Shown: piece after piece, positions 16,655 to 26,647 of the stretch | How positions within the stretch are numbered: the first letter of the stretch is position 1 | Layout of the letters: the number at the start of each line of letters is the position of its first letter | Made by a program: the position numbers and the translations under genes | Source: Thermoflavifilum aggregans | GTDB taxonomy: Bacteria > Bacteroidota > Bacteroidia > Chitinophagales > Chitinophagaceae | Length of the DNA: 64,000 nt | Reading direction: 5' to 3' | Assembly: GCF_002797735.1 (NCBI RefSeq) | Contig: NZ_PGFG01000001.1 | Coordinates: 2,232,001-2,296,000, forward strand | Notes under the pieces: generated by a model | Told to the model about the DNA's origin: nothing | Seen by the model: only the letters and a program-made list of their open reading frames with translations | The model's database searches: none

Positions 16655-17113
16655 ATGAAATATAAGTATGCATACATCTGTTTTTTAGCAGTGATGATGT
16701 TTGGCATGATTGCACATGCATCTTATGCACAGATCGGGAAAATACCTGATGCTGTTACACAGGCATTTGAAGAAAAATATCCGGATGCCAGCGAAGCTAC
16801 ATTTGTAAATAAACTTGTAGAAACAGATGTAAGTTTTCAAATCAAAAATGTTCATTACAAAGCGCGATTCAGCAATAAAGGTGAATGGCAGGCTACTTTG
16901 CAGGAATCAAGCTTTGCAGAACTGCCAGAAGCCGTGCAAGATGGTTTTCATAAAAGCAAATATGCAGATTGGGATATTGAATCGGTATATATCCTGTATC
17001 AACCCGATAAACCTGTAGAATACCGGATTGGTGTATCGAAAAATGCCATCCAGAAGAAAAACCTGTACTTTAACAGCAAAGGAAGATTGCTGCACGATAA
17101 TATCACCTTGTAA
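16655..17113 (+). CDS. Exported PepSY-like (beta-lactamase-inhibitor-like) protein
   Basis: A 152-residue protein with a signal peptide (about residues 1-24, hydrophobic YICFLAVMMFGMIAHASYA, cleavage near AYA-QIG). Two PepSY-like repeats follow: IPDAVTQAFEEKYPDASEATF and LPEAVQDGFHKSKYADWDIESV. This architecture is common in Bacteroidota exported proteins of unknown role. The start at ATG 16655 gives a proper signal peptide; the frame extends upstream to 16571 but without family sequence. It is preceded by two inverted repeats and a -7 element, so it probably has its own regulated promoter. A periplasmic location is inferred. Confidence 0.8.
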   Translation: MKYKYAYICFLAVMMFGMIAHASYAQIGKIPDAVTQAFEEKYPDASEATFVNKLVETDVSFQIKNVHYKARFSNKGEWQATLQESSFAELPEAVQDGFHKSKYADWDIESVYILYQPDKPVEYRIGVSKNAIQKKNLYFNSKGRLLHDNITL

Positions 17114-17144
17114 TCATCAGCCTGATTTTTCAATCATTTATCTT

Positions 17145-19085
17145 ATGGGAAACAAGATTCTGTATTTGATTTTATTCTTTGTTTCTGGATATAACTTTTC
17201 ACTTCATGCGCAGGGTGGTTACTGGCAACAACGTGTACATTATACCATACATGCACGTCTGGATGTACATACCAATCGCCTTACAGGACATGAACATATT
17301 GTGTACGAAAATCATTCACCAGATACTTTAAAACAGGTATTCTTTCACTTATACTGGAATGCCTTTCAACCCGGAAGTATGATGGACGTGCGAAGCCGGG
17401 AAGCAGGGAAATTCATTCTGGGAATAACGCCAAAGGACGATACCATCCGCGATTGGGACAACCGTGTGCGTGATCGGATTGCACATTTGAAACCCGATGA
17501 ATTGGGTTATGACAGTGTTACGCAAATCACCATGAACGGTATTCCCCAACCTTTTGAAACTAAAGAAACTATTTTGCAGGTACATGTAACAAAACCCATA
17601 TTGCCACATCAGCAGGTTGTTTTCGAAGTGGATTTCAAAACACAGGTGAATGTCCAGATCCGCCGCAGCGGCCGCGATAATCTGGAAGGCGTGCGATATT
17701 CCATGAGCCAATGGTACCCGAAAATAAGTGAATATGATCAACAAGGATGGCACCCCACGCCTTATGTAGGCCGCGAATTTTATGGTGTATGGGGTGATTA
17801 TGATGTATGGCTGACATTGGATAAACATTATATCGTAGCAGCTACCGGATATCTGCAAAATCCGGAAGAAATCGGTTATGGATATGAACGACCGGGTACC
17901 CGCGTGAAACCTGCAACCGGTGATGAACTGACCTGGTATTTCGTGGCTCCCAATGTACATGATTTTGTATGGGCTGCAGATCCGGATTATGTACACCTAG
18001 TAGATACAGCACATAACGCTGCGCATACAGCCATTCACGTGTTTTACAAAAAAAATCCGATCTCATCCACAGATCAGGACTGGCAAAACCTGCTGAAAGC
18101 TGCCGTGCGTGTATTGCCATTCATGGAAAAACATTTCGGACCTTATCCCTATCATCAATACAGCTTTATTCAGGGTGGTGATGGAGGCATGGAATATCCC
18201 ATGGCTACGCTGATTAAAGGACCCAGCCTGGGTACTGCCTTTCATGAATGGATGCATAGCTGGTATCAGATGATGCTGGGCACCAATGAATCGCTCTATC
18301 CCTGGATGGATGAAGGTTTCACTACCTGGGCCGAAGGCAAGGTGAGCAATTATTACTATCATCAGTTTGCAGATAGCCTCTTCAAAAAGGAATCAGAGAA
18401 AATAGCTTTTCTCCAACGCCTGGATACAAGTATGCCCCGCGGGGAATCAGGCTCCTATCAGGGATATTATGTATTGGTAAAAAGCGGATTGGCAGAACCG
18501 ATGACAACCCATGCCGATCATTATGAAACCAATTTTGCTTACTCCCAGAATGCATATTCCAAGGGAGCTGTGTTTCTGGAACAACTGGGATATATCATTG
18601 GCGACAGCCTGCGCAATCAAGCGCTGTTGAATTATTACTGGCAATGGCGATTCAAACATCCTACACCGATTGATTTCATACATGTGGCCGAACAAACCAG
18701 CGGGCTGAAACTGGATTGGTATCTGGAATATTGGATTTATACCATCAAGACCATTGATTATGCCATCGAACAGGTACAACCAGAAGGCAATGCCACAAGG
18801 ATTGTATTGAGGAGAATTGGCCAAATGCCCATGCCTATTGATTTGCTGGTTACCTTGCAAAACGGAAAACAACAATTGATCTATATTCCACTGGATTTAA
18901 TGTTTGGCACAAAACCTCCGGAAAATAGTGCTATCCCTCGCACCATATTGCCTGCCTGGAGATGGACGGATCCTGTATATGAATTCAGCTTGCCCATCAA
19001 CTTTGCACAAATCCGTTCTGTACAGGTTGATCCATCCAAACGCATGGCCGATATTGATCAGAGCAACAACGTGTACTTGAAATAA
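17145..19085 (+). CDS. Exported M1-family zinc metallopeptidase
   Basis: A 646-residue gluzincin. The zinc site HEWMH is at 367-371 and the third ligand is E390 in WMDEGFTTWAE, giving the HEXXH-18-E spacing of M1 enzymes. The upstream GGDGGMEYPM provides the GXMEN-like substrate loop in variant form (G-G-M-E-Y). The N-terminus has a signal peptide (about 1-22, LYLILFFVSGYNFSLHAQ). The start is ATG 17145; the longer frame from 17028 lies inside the preceding gene. It likely acts as an aminopeptidase in the periplasm or at the cell surface. It ends the same-strand run that begins with pepP. Confidence 0.93.
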   Translation: MGNKILYLILFFVSGYNFSLHAQGGYWQQRVHYTIHARLDVHTNRLTGHEHIVYENHSPDTLKQVFFHLYWNAFQPGSMMDVRSREAGKFILGITPKDDTIRDWDNRVRDRIAHLKPDELGYDSVTQITMNGIPQPFETKETILQVHVTKPILPHQQVVFEVDFKTQVNVQIRRSGRDNLEGVRYSMSQWYPKISEYDQQGWHPTPYVGREFYGVWGDYDVWLTLDKHYIVAATGYLQNPEEIGYGYERPGTRVKPATGDELTWYFVAPNVHDFVWAADPDYVHLVDTAHNAAHTAIHVFYKKNPISSTDQDWQNLLKAAVRVLPFMEKHFGPYPYHQYSFIQGGDGGMEYPMATLIKGPSLGTAFHEWMHSWYQMMLGTNESLYPWMDEGFTTWAEGKVSNYYYHQFADSLFKKESEKIAFLQRLDTSMPRGESGSYQGYYVLVKSGLAEPMTTHADHYETNFAYSQNAYSKGAVFLEQLGYIIGDSLRNQALLNYYWQWRFKHPTPIDFIHVAEQTSGLKLDWYLEYWIYTIKTIDYAIEQVQPEGNATRIVLRRIGQMPMPIDLLVTLQNGKQQLIYIPLDLMFGTKPPENSAIPRTILPAWRWTDPVYEFSLPINFAQIRSVQVDPSKRMADIDQSNNVYLK

Positions 19086-19422
19086 AATCATGAAATGCAA
19101 ATCAACACGATCATGATGTTTGAATGAAAACCGAAAACTTCATGCTCAGCACATGCTTTACATGTAAGAATGAATAAGCACATCAAATAGTGTGAAATAT
19201 TCATTTCAATCAACAGGAATACGTGTGTAAAATCAAAAACTCATTTTATCATCACAAGAAGCATTGATAAATCCACACTAAATCCAGCCTTTTTCATCAT
19301 CGCGCACGCATCTGCATCTGGCATGGGTTATGCTTGCTTACTTATGCAAAGCAACAAATGCGTATGTCAGACAAAAAACGGGGGAAGCTGTTGTAGGATT
19401 CCGGCAACTCAATCATTTTTTG

Positions 19423-19430
19423 TAATTTTG
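19423..19430 (+). promoter_or_regulatory. Putative -7 element of otsBA in a 413-base spacer
   Basis: TAATTTTG matches TAnnTTTG, 68 bases before the trehalose synthase ATG. It is the only signal I can support in 19,086-19,498; the rest has several short weak inverted repeats but no reading frame or strong hairpin. Confidence 0.45.
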
Positions 19431-19498
19431 TAAAGATTCACAGCCTCTGATTGTTTTTTTATAGACAGAAACGGTCATTCAAACGATGCTAAACCCCG

Positions 19499-21796
19499 AT
19501 GCAAATGCTTTTCAGCAGGCGGAAAAACAAACAAAAAAACATACCTTATATCACCAGCTCTCTACCGAGTTTCGATGAGGGAGGGCTGCTGACAGAAAGG
19601 CGAATCATTATTGTTTCCAACCGGCTACCAGTAAAAGTAGTTATCAACAAATCCGGACAATTTCAGCTTCAGCCCAGCGAAGGCGGACTGGCAACGGGGC
19701 TGAGCAGTGTGTACAAACGCAATGATAACCTGTGGATCGGCTGGCCGGGCGCCTTTCTGGATGAGAACCAGCGCTCCCAGGTGCAACCCTTGCTTGAAGC
19801 GGAAAAATTATTACCTGTTTATCTGACGGAAGAAGAGATCGCCGCTTACTACGAAGGTTTTTCAAATGAAACACTCTGGCCGCTGTATCATTACTTTCCA
19901 TCTTATACCCTCTACAAAAAAGATGATTGGGAGATGTATTGCGCGGTGAACCGCAAGTTTGCCGAGCATGTGTTGCGTGTGGCACGTGAGGAAGATATTA
20001 TCTGGGTGCACGACTATCAGCTTTGTCTTGTGCCCGAGCTGATCCGGGAACAATTGCCTAATGTGACAATTGGCTTTTTCCAACATATTCCGTTTCCGGA
20101 TTTTGAAATCTTCCGTTTGCTGCCCTGGCGGAAAGAAATACTGAAAGGCCTGCTGGGTGCCGATCTGATTGGTTTTCATACCCTCGATGACACCAAACAT
20201 TTCATCGCCTCGTGCTCACGCCTGCTGAATCTGGAGGTGATGATGAACCGAATAGTTGTGGAAGGCCGCGAGGTGATGGTTGACACATTCCCGATGGGCA
20301 TTGACTTTGAAAAGTTTCAGCAATGGGCACGCAAAGAGCGCACCCTGCAAAATGAACGACGGCTGCGAAGCCTGGTGGGCCCGCTGAAAATTATGATTTC
20401 GGTTGACCGGCTCGACTACAGCAAAGGTATCCTGAACCGCCTCGAAGCATTCGAACAATTGCTGGATCGCTACCCGCACATGCGCGGCAAAATTTCATTT
20501 ATTCAGCTCGTAGTGCCTTCACGCGATCAGGTGCCGCAATACCGCTGGCTGAAAGATGAAATTGATAAAAAGGTGAGCTCCATCAACAGCCGCTTCAGCA
20601 GCTTTGGATGGACACCCATTTATTACTTCTACCGTTCCTTCCAGATGGATATGCTATCGGCTTTGTACAAAACAGCCGATATCGCGATGATTACACCCAT
20701 GCGCGATGGGATGAACCTCGTAAGCAAGGAATATGTGGCCAGCAAAACCGATCAGAAAGGTGTGCTTATCCTGAGTGAAATGGCTGGTGCTTCAAAAGAG
20801 CTGCTGCACGCTATTATCGTAAATCCGAATGATATTGAAGCCATGGTGGATGCCCTGTTGCAAGCTATCGAAATGCCGGAAGAAGAACAGGTTTACCGCA
20901 TCCGTGCCATGCAGGAAATCATTGCCAAATACAACGTATATCACTGGGTGAATTTATTCATTGAAACTTTGGAAGAGGTGAAACAACAACAAGATAAGTT
21001 AACCACGAAAATGCTGAACAGACAGGTTACGGAACTCATGATCAAACATTATGCACAGGCCCGTAAACGCATCCTGCTGCTCGATTATGACGGCACTTTG
21101 GTGCCTTATTTCTCCGACATCAATCAGGCTATACCCGATCGTGAGCTGAAACGGCTATTGATGGCACTTGCACGCGACACGCGTAATCGAGTTGTAGTGA
21201 TCAGCGGACGAACCCACGAAACGCTTTCCAAATGGCTGGGAGATCTTCCGGTTGACCTGATTGCCGAACACGGTGTGTGGAGAAAAGATTATGGTCAGGA
21301 CTGGCAAAAGTTCACTGATCTCAGCACCGCCTGGAAACCCAGCATCCGCCATATTCTGGAGATGTATATGCACCGCACACCCGGGTCGTTCATCGAAGAA
21401 AAAAGCTATTCACTGGCCTGGCATTACCGCAACGTAAGTGCAGAACTGGGAGAAGAAAGAGCCCGTGAATTGATTGACAACCTGAAATTCTTTTCCTCCC
21501 ATCATGGTTTGCAGGTACTTTCAGGCAATAAAGTGATTGAAATCAAAAATGCTGAAGTCAACAAAGGAAAAGCGGGACGGGCGCTGCTGAAGGAACAGCG
21601 GTATGATTTCATTCTGGCTATCGGTGATGATGCCACAGATGAAGATACATTCCGGGCTATGCCTTCGCGCGCTTATACCATTCGCGTGGGAAGCACACTT
21701 TCATCAGCCCAGTATTATCTGCGTTCCTATCAGGAAGTGCGGGCATTGCTGAGTAATTTTGCAGAAGCCAATGTGGAGGAGCTCATAAAAAAATAG
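19499..21796 (+). CDS. otsBA: Fused trehalose-6-phosphate synthase/trehalose-6-phosphatase
   Basis: A two-enzyme fusion that makes trehalose from UDP-glucose and glucose-6-phosphate. Residues about 30-490 are a GT20 glycosyltransferase (IIIVSNRLPVKV, SEGGLATGLSS, WVHDYQLCLVPELIR, ISVDRLDYSKGILNR, TPMRDGMNLVSKEYV). Residues about 515-760 are a HAD phosphatase (LLLDYDGTLVPYF with the nucleophile Asp, VVISGR, AIGDDATDEDTF). At 765 residues the fusion is standard for this class. Trehalose serves as osmolyte and stress protectant. The stop overlaps that of the convergent GH15 gene by 14 bases. A -7 element lies 68 bases upstream. Confidence 0.97.
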   Translation: MQMLFSRRKNKQKNIPYITSSLPSFDEGGLLTERRIIIVSNRLPVKVVINKSGQFQLQPSEGGLATGLSSVYKRNDNLWIGWPGAFLDENQRSQVQPLLEAEKLLPVYLTEEEIAAYYEGFSNETLWPLYHYFPSYTLYKKDDWEMYCAVNRKFAEHVLRVAREEDIIWVHDYQLCLVPELIREQLPNVTIGFFQHIPFPDFEIFRLLPWRKEILKGLLGADLIGFHTLDDTKHFIASCSRLLNLEVMMNRIVVEGREVMVDTFPMGIDFEKFQQWARKERTLQNERRLRSLVGPLKIMISVDRLDYSKGILNRLEAFEQLLDRYPHMRGKISFIQLVVPSRDQVPQYRWLKDEIDKKVSSINSRFSSFGWTPIYYFYRSFQMDMLSALYKTADIAMITPMRDGMNLVSKEYVASKTDQKGVLILSEMAGASKELLHAIIVNPNDIEAMVDALLQAIEMPEEEQVYRIRAMQEIIAKYNVYHWVNLFIETLEEVKQQQDKLTTKMLNRQVTELMIKHYAQARKRILLLDYDGTLVPYFSDINQAIPDRELKRLLMALARDTRNRVVVISGRTHETLSKWLGDLPVDLIAEHGVWRKDYGQDWQKFTDLSTAWKPSIRHILEMYMHRTPGSFIEEKSYSLAWHYRNVSAELGEERARELIDNLKFFSSHHGLQVLSGNKVIEIKNAEVNKGKAGRALLKEQRYDFILAIGDDATDEDTFRAMPSRAYTIRVGSTLSSAQYYLRSYQEVRALLSNFAEANVEELIKK

Positions 21797-23561
21797 GCTG
21801 ATCAATCTTCTTGGCAATCCGGTAAGCTGCATTCATCACACCCACATGGCTGTAAGCCTGCGGGAAATTGCCCCACTGGCTGCCATCGTGTGCATCCACA
21901 TCTTCACTCAACAAACCAAGATGATTGGTGTATTTCATCAATTGCTCAAAATTCTCCTGTGCTTCCCTGACACGCCCCATGTGTGCCAATACTTCCACAT
22001 ACCAGAATGCGGTAACCAGAAAGGTAGTTTCAGGTTTGCCAAAATCATCTTCATGTTTATAGCGGTAAAATAATCCATCCTCTGCCTTCAGATGTTGTTC
22101 CAGGCAACGCAGATGATCCTTCGCCCGCTGGGATCTCGGATCTAAGTAATTCATCAATATGAGCTGCAACGTACTGGCATCCAGATTTTTGGAACCAATA
22201 GCTTCTGTATATACCCGACGCTGCGGATCATAGCATTGTTCAATTTTCTCAGCAGCTTTATTTCTTAATTTAACAGCCAGCTGACGCAATGATTTATGCT
22301 GGATTTTATCAGCCATCTTAATGGCAGCACAGGCACCAGCCCAGTGAAACAGGTAAGTGTAACAATGATATTGCCTGATGTTTCGAAACTCCCATAATCC
22401 TGCATCAGGCTCATCCATCACGGCTTCAATCTTATGCAGGATATGGCTCACCCATTGTGCAGCATCCACCCGGGCGCGATATTTAATCCGGTTATCCACA
22501 TACAGCGGAAGCAATGAAACTAATACCTGACCATAAGTATCATTCTGTATCTGTTCTGCTGCCTGATTGCCAATGCGCACAGGCTTATTGCCCAGGTAAC
22601 CTTCCAGATCAATTTCCCGCTCAGGTAAATACGATTCACCCGTAATGCTGTACAATGGCTGAAAACGCTCCCTGCTAGTAACTGCAATGTTTTCAAAAAA
22701 ATGAAAATACCGCTCCAGCTCTTCAAAGTGTCCGATATGGTTAAAAGCCTGCAGGATATAATAGGCATCCCGCAACCAGCAATAGCGATAATCCCAGGTG
22801 CGGCCGCTGCCATCGGCCTCAGGCAGGCTGGTGGTGCTGGCTGCAATGATGGCTCCTGTGTCTTCAAACTGATGAATTTTCAATGCAAGGGATGAGCGGA
22901 TCACCTCCTCCTGATAGATATTTTCAATGCCGGTGGTTTGAATCCATTGCCGCCAGTATTCAATAGTTTTTTCCAAAAAATAATCGGCCGTATGCTGCAA
23001 AGGTGCTTCCAGCGGCGAACCATACGTCAGCACCAGATATTTGTTTTCATTCAGTACAAAATGTTTGTTTTCATCAATATAGGTCAAAGGCACATCGGTT
23101 GTTAATCGCACGGGATCACTCAACCCGTGATATTCCATGTGATTGCTACCCTTGTAGGGATGAAGGGCAATCTGTCCGTAATTACCCATCGGCCTGCAGG
23201 TAACCCTGATCAAAGGCCTGCCCTCGAGCAATTCAATTTTTCTGATAAGCATCAGGGGCTTGAAATAACGCTCATACTGCACAAAGCGCGGTGCAAAATC
23301 AATCACCCGATAACGTCCCTGCGCACTGCTCACTTCGGTAACCAGCACATTGGTATTGTCAATATAATATTGCCTGGAAGTGAATTCTCCCTGCGGACGA
23401 ATGGAAAACTCACCTCCTTTTGATTTATCGAGCAATCCTCCGAAAATAAAACTGCTATCAAACCTCGGCCAGCAAAGCCATTCAATATTGGTATTCAGAT
23501 GCACATGCGCGATATAGGAACAATTGCCAATGATACCAGTTTGATACACATGTCGGGCCAT
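21783..23561 (-). CDS. Glycoside hydrolase family 15 protein (trehalase/glucoamylase-like)
   Basis: A 592-residue (alpha/alpha)6-barrel glycosidase. The signatures are GNCSYIAHVHLNTNIEWLCWPRF at the N-terminus (first part shown as GNCSYIAHV), the DYRYCWLRDA motif with acid residues, and the C-terminal SEDVDAHDGSQWGNFPQAYSH. This subfamily includes trehalases and broad alpha-glucosidases. Position beside otsBA, with 3' ends overlapping by 14 bases, favours a role in trehalose or related alpha-glucan turnover. The start is ATG 23561 (MARHVYQTG); the frame continues to 24122 but overlaps mnmA and is not credible there. No signal peptide, so probably cytosolic. Substrate is inferred from context. 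Confidence 0.92.
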   Translation of the reverse strand: MARHVYQTGIIGNCSYIAHVHLNTNIEWLCWPRFDSSFIFGGLLDKSKGGEFSIRPQGEFTSRQYYIDNTNVLVTEVSSAQGRYRVIDFAPRFVQYERYFKPLMLIRKIELLEGRPLIRVTCRPMGNYGQIALHPYKGSNHMEYHGLSDPVRLTTDVPLTYIDENKHFVLNENKYLVLTYGSPLEAPLQHTADYFLEKTIEYWRQWIQTTGIENIYQEEVIRSSLALKIHQFEDTGAIIAASTTSLPEADGSGRTWDYRYCWLRDAYYILQAFNHIGHFEELERYFHFFENIAVTSRERFQPLYSITGESYLPEREIDLEGYLGNKPVRIGNQAAEQIQNDTYGQVLVSLLPLYVDNRIKYRARVDAAQWVSHILHKIEAVMDEPDAGLWEFRNIRQYHCYTYLFHWAGACAAIKMADKIQHKSLRQLAVKLRNKAAEKIEQCYDPQRRVYTEAIGSKNLDASTLQLILMNYLDPRSQRAKDHLRCLEQHLKAEDGLFYRYKHEDDFGKPETTFLVTAFWYVEVLAHMGRVREAQENFEQLMKYTNHLGLLSEDVDAHDGSQWGNFPQAYSHVGVMNAAYRIAKKIDQPIFL

Positions 23562-23711
23562 AAAGCAGGATGGGTATTTTGATTTTACATAAAACGCAAA
23601 ACTAATAAAGGTTATGCGAAGCCATGCAGGACATTCGGTCTGGTAAAGATTGACAGAACCCAAACAAGAGGGCGGAAATAAAGGGTTAAATTTGCATGAA
23701 ATCCATTTCCG

Positions 23712-24818
23712 ATGAGCAAGCATGGCAGGGTACTGGTAGCTATGAGTGGCGGTGTGGACAGCACGGTTACTGCGCTGATGCTGCATGACCAGGGATATGA
23801 AGTGGTGGGTGTAACCATGAAAACCTGGGACTATGCTACATCGGGCAGCAGCAAAAAGGAAACCGGCTGCTGCAACCTGGATTCGTTCAACGATGCCCGG
23901 GCCGCAGCGGTAAAGCATGGTTTTCCACATTATATCATTGACATCCGGGAAGAATTCGGCCATTTTGTGATTGATAATTTCATCGAAGAATATCTTTCCG
24001 GACGAACACCCAATCCCTGCATCCTCTGCAATACTCATATCAAATGGGAAGCCTTGTTGCGTCGGGCCGATGCCCTCCATTGCGATTACATCGCCACCGG
24101 TCATTACGTGAACCTGAAGCATGAAAACGGCCGCTATTTCGTATCAAAGGGCGTAGATGAAAACAAAGACCAGAGCTATGTGATGTGGGGTTTGAGCCAG
24201 GCCTGCCTGAGCCGTACGATTTTCCCGCTGGGCAAATATCGCAAAACCGAAATCCGTGAAATGGCCCTTGCCTATGGATTTCCGGAACTGGCCAGAAAAA
24301 GCGAAAGCTATGAAATCTGCTTTATCCCGGATAATGATTATCGCGGATTCCTGAAGCGGAAAGTAGAAGGCCTGGAAAGCCAAACCCGCGGAGGTAAGCT
24401 GGTTTGGCAGGATGGTACGGTTGTGGGTGAACATGAAGGCTACCCGTTTTATACCGTCGGTCAGCGCAAAGGGCTGGGCGTGGCGCTCGGCAAGCCGGCC
24501 TATGTTACCGATATCATTCCTGAAACCAATACCGTGGTGCTGGGCGAAGAACGCGATCTATACCGCCCAGCTATGGAAGTGTATAAGCTCAACTGGATGA
24601 AATATCCTGGATTGGAAGCCGACATGCGGGCAACCATCAAGGTCCGCTACCGGGATCGGGGAACGGCAGGTGTGCTGCGTGCAGGTACCGATCCCTTGCG
24701 GGTGGATTTTGATACCCCCGTGAAAGGTATTGCTCCCGGCCAGTCGGCCGTATTCTACGATGGCGATGATGTGATCGGCGGAGGCATTATCCTGAGAAGT
24801 GTGAAGGAGAAGAATTAA
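23712..24818 (+). CDS. mnmA: tRNA-specific 2-thiouridylase MnmA
   Basis: Thiolates U34 of tRNA-Lys, -Glu and -Gln. The PP-loop AMSGGVDST at about 10-18 adenylates the tRNA. Catalytic cysteines are C106 in NPCILCN and C203 in YEICFIPDN. The TGHYV strand and the C-terminal VGQRKGLGV and VRYRDRG motifs complete the family pattern. At 368 residues it is normal. It is divergent from the GH15 gene with 150 bases between. Its final codons overlap the end of an open minus-strand stretch that follows the flavoprotein gene at 25,001. Confidence 0.97.
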   Translation: MSKHGRVLVAMSGGVDSTVTALMLHDQGYEVVGVTMKTWDYATSGSSKKETGCCNLDSFNDARAAAVKHGFPHYIIDIREEFGHFVIDNFIEEYLSGRTPNPCILCNTHIKWEALLRRADALHCDYIATGHYVNLKHENGRYFVSKGVDENKDQSYVMWGLSQACLSRTIFPLGKYRKTEIREMALAYGFPELARKSESYEICFIPDNDYRGFLKRKVEGLESQTRGGKLVWQDGTVVGEHEGYPFYTVGQRKGLGVALGKPAYVTDIIPETNTVVLGEERDLYRPAMEVYKLNWMKYPGLEADMRATIKVRYRDRGTAGVLRAGTDPLRVDFDTPVKGIAPGQSAVFYDGDDVIGGGIILRSVKEKN

Positions 24819-25000
24819 AAAATCAGATGGACCATCAACCCTTCGCCGCGCGGGTTGGTTAAGTTTAATTTTATTTCAGGAATCAAAAAAACGAAACCGG
24901 AGTGCTTATCCGGCATGCCTACCCAGGCCTCCATGGTGAAACCATTCAGGAATATTTGCTGATTTCCCTTTGCAACCAGGCGAGAGGTACAAGACTTTAT
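24815..25000 (-). other. Open in-frame extension beyond the flavoprotein stop
   Basis: After the TAG at 25001-25003 the same minus-strand frame stays open for about 61 more codons, to TAA at 24815-24817. The hypothetical peptide includes GNQQIFLNGFTMEAWVGMP and FVFLIPEIKLNLTNP. It could be a protein remnant, a lost C-terminal extension or chance; I do not recognise it. Otherwise the 182-base spacer holds nothing visible. Confidence 0.25.
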
Positions 25001-26272
25001 CTATTCCGATTTAGCAGCGCGGTAAATTTCCGCCTCTTTGATTTCATCCAGATTTCGGCAGCCGGATAAACGTGCAGTCAGCTCAAAGTCATTCTGGATG
25101 TTTCGGATAACTTCTTCCACTCCTTTCTGTTTTCCTATAGCCAGACCATACACATAGGGCCTTCCCAGCAATACGGCATCTGCTCCCAGCGCCAGGGCTT
25201 TAAAAATATCGCTGCCATTGCGGATCCCACTATCCAGCAGAACTTTATAGGGACGTGGTACCGCTTTTCTGATTTCCTGCAGGGCTTCGATCGATGCAAT
25301 AGCGCCATCTACCTGCCTTCCCCCATGATTGGAAACGATGATGCCATCTGCTCCGGATTCTTTTGCTTTTCGTGCATCCGCAGGATGCAATATCCCTTTG
25401 ATGATAACAGGCAGACGGGTTTGGCTTTTTAACCAAGCTACATGCTCCCAGTTAAGAGAAGGGTTGGTATAAATACGGGTAAACAGTTTGGCTGCCTCCA
25501 ATCCTTCCCTGAGCCGGCCTTTATATCTGAGCCCTAATTTCAACACGTGCCAGATGGTGTGTAACGTAAAAGAAGGCTTAGCCGCATCTTCATCCGTATC
25601 TCCTTCCCATCCGTTCCGGAGATAGTGTTGAAAAACAGGATCCGACGTATATTGAGCGATACCCAAACCATGCAGAAAAGGGAGGTATCCCCGCGTGAGA
25701 TCGCGTGCTCTCCATCCCAGCATGGTGGTGTCCGTTGTCAGTACAATAGCCTTACAGCCGCAGTTCTCCGCCCTTTTCACAAAGGAAAGGACGAGATCAT
25801 CTGATTTGCTCCAGTATAGCTGGAACCATCTATCTGTATCCCCCATTACACGTGAGCAGCTTTCCATGGAGCTGCCGGCCTGATTTGAAAAAATAAAAGG
25901 AGTACCCGTGTCGCGACATGCAGCCGACACCATGAGATCTGCATGGGGATAAATCATATCCAGCGCCCCGATAGGCGCAATCAGAAAAGGAAATGGCAAC
26001 CGGGTTCCGAATAGCACGGAAGAGTAATCAGCCGTGGAATTGTCACGCATCATCCGGGGAATAATAGCTATTGCATCAAAAGCCTTGCGATTGCGCATCA
26101 TCGTAGCTTCATCGGATGCACCACCATCTATGTAGGCCCAGGCGTTGGGCGACATTTTTTTCCTGGCTTTTTCTCTCAGAGCTGATGCATGAAAGGGAAT
26201 GTGGGAAGTCTTTCCCGAAAACCCACGGATGTATATTTCCCTTTGTCTTTCAAAAGCAGATTTCAATTTCAT
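25001..26272 (-). CDS. lldD: FMN-dependent alpha-hydroxy-acid dehydrogenase (lactate dehydrogenase-like)
   Basis: A 423-residue member of the LldD/glycolate oxidase family. It shows the N-terminal AWAYIDGGASDEATM, the FMN-binding LIAPIGALDM, substrate and proton-transfer residues in LTTDTTMLGWRARDL and the catalytic histidine in IVSNHGGRQVDG, then LLDSGIRNGSDIFKALALGADAV (start LLDSGIRNG) for phosphate binding. It probably oxidises L-lactate or another 2-hydroxy acid and passes electrons to the respiratory chain. The exact substrate cannot be read, and the symbol is by family. No neighbour in the window shares the pathway. Its stop is followed by an open extension in the same frame. Confidence 0.88.
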   Translation of the reverse strand: MKLKSAFERQREIYIRGFSGKTSHIPFHASALREKARKKMSPNAWAYIDGGASDEATMMRNRKAFDAIAIIPRMMRDNSTADYSSVLFGTRLPFPFLIAPIGALDMIYPHADLMVSAACRDTGTPFIFSNQAGSSMESCSRVMGDTDRWFQLYWSKSDDLVLSFVKRAENCGCKAIVLTTDTTMLGWRARDLTRGYLPFLHGLGIAQYTSDPVFQHYLRNGWEGDTDEDAAKPSFTLHTIWHVLKLGLRYKGRLREGLEAAKLFTRIYTNPSLNWEHVAWLKSQTRLPVIIKGILHPADARKAKESGADGIIVSNHGGRQVDGAIASIEALQEIRKAVPRPYKVLLDSGIRNGSDIFKALALGADAVLLGRPYVYGLAIGKQKGVEEVIRNIQNDFELTARLSGCRNLDEIKEAEIYRAAKSE

Positions 26273-26630
26273 TTTAAATCATTTGAGCAGAGCAGTACAA
26301 CTGCTAAACCGGTATGATGTCTTCTTCTGCTGATCAGTGCACCTTTTAAGATACAGCAGTTTTGCTTTCAACCCAATAAAATTTAGGATAGCAAAGGACA
26401 ACAAGAATAAAGAAAGATTGAATTCTCTCTTGATTTTCATTTCTCTATGAATCGGAAAAAAGAATGCTTAGGGTCAGAGCTTCCCGATTGATAATTATTT
26501 CATTTCAACAGTTTTGACAATGGATAACTTCTTTTTTAACCCGATGCGATGAAGACTCCCTAAAATCTCCCTTTTCAAAACTTTGATAAACCTTTTCCCA
26601 AAAAATTTTACCATCTCATACCGAATCGTT

Positions 26631-26638
26631 TATTTTTG
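26631..26638 (+). promoter_or_regulatory. -7 element before the lipoprotein gene, in a 375-base spacer
   Basis: TATTTTTG matches TAnnTTTG and ends 9 bases before ATG 26648. The spacer 26,273-26,647 also contains the divergent lldD promoter region, but I see no other structure in it. Confidence 0.5.
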
Positions 26639-26647
26639 ATATAAGCC

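Noticed and set aside
23562-24122. N-terminal extension of the GH15 frame
   Set aside because: It runs antisense through mnmA and shows no domain; the GH15 family start is at 23561.
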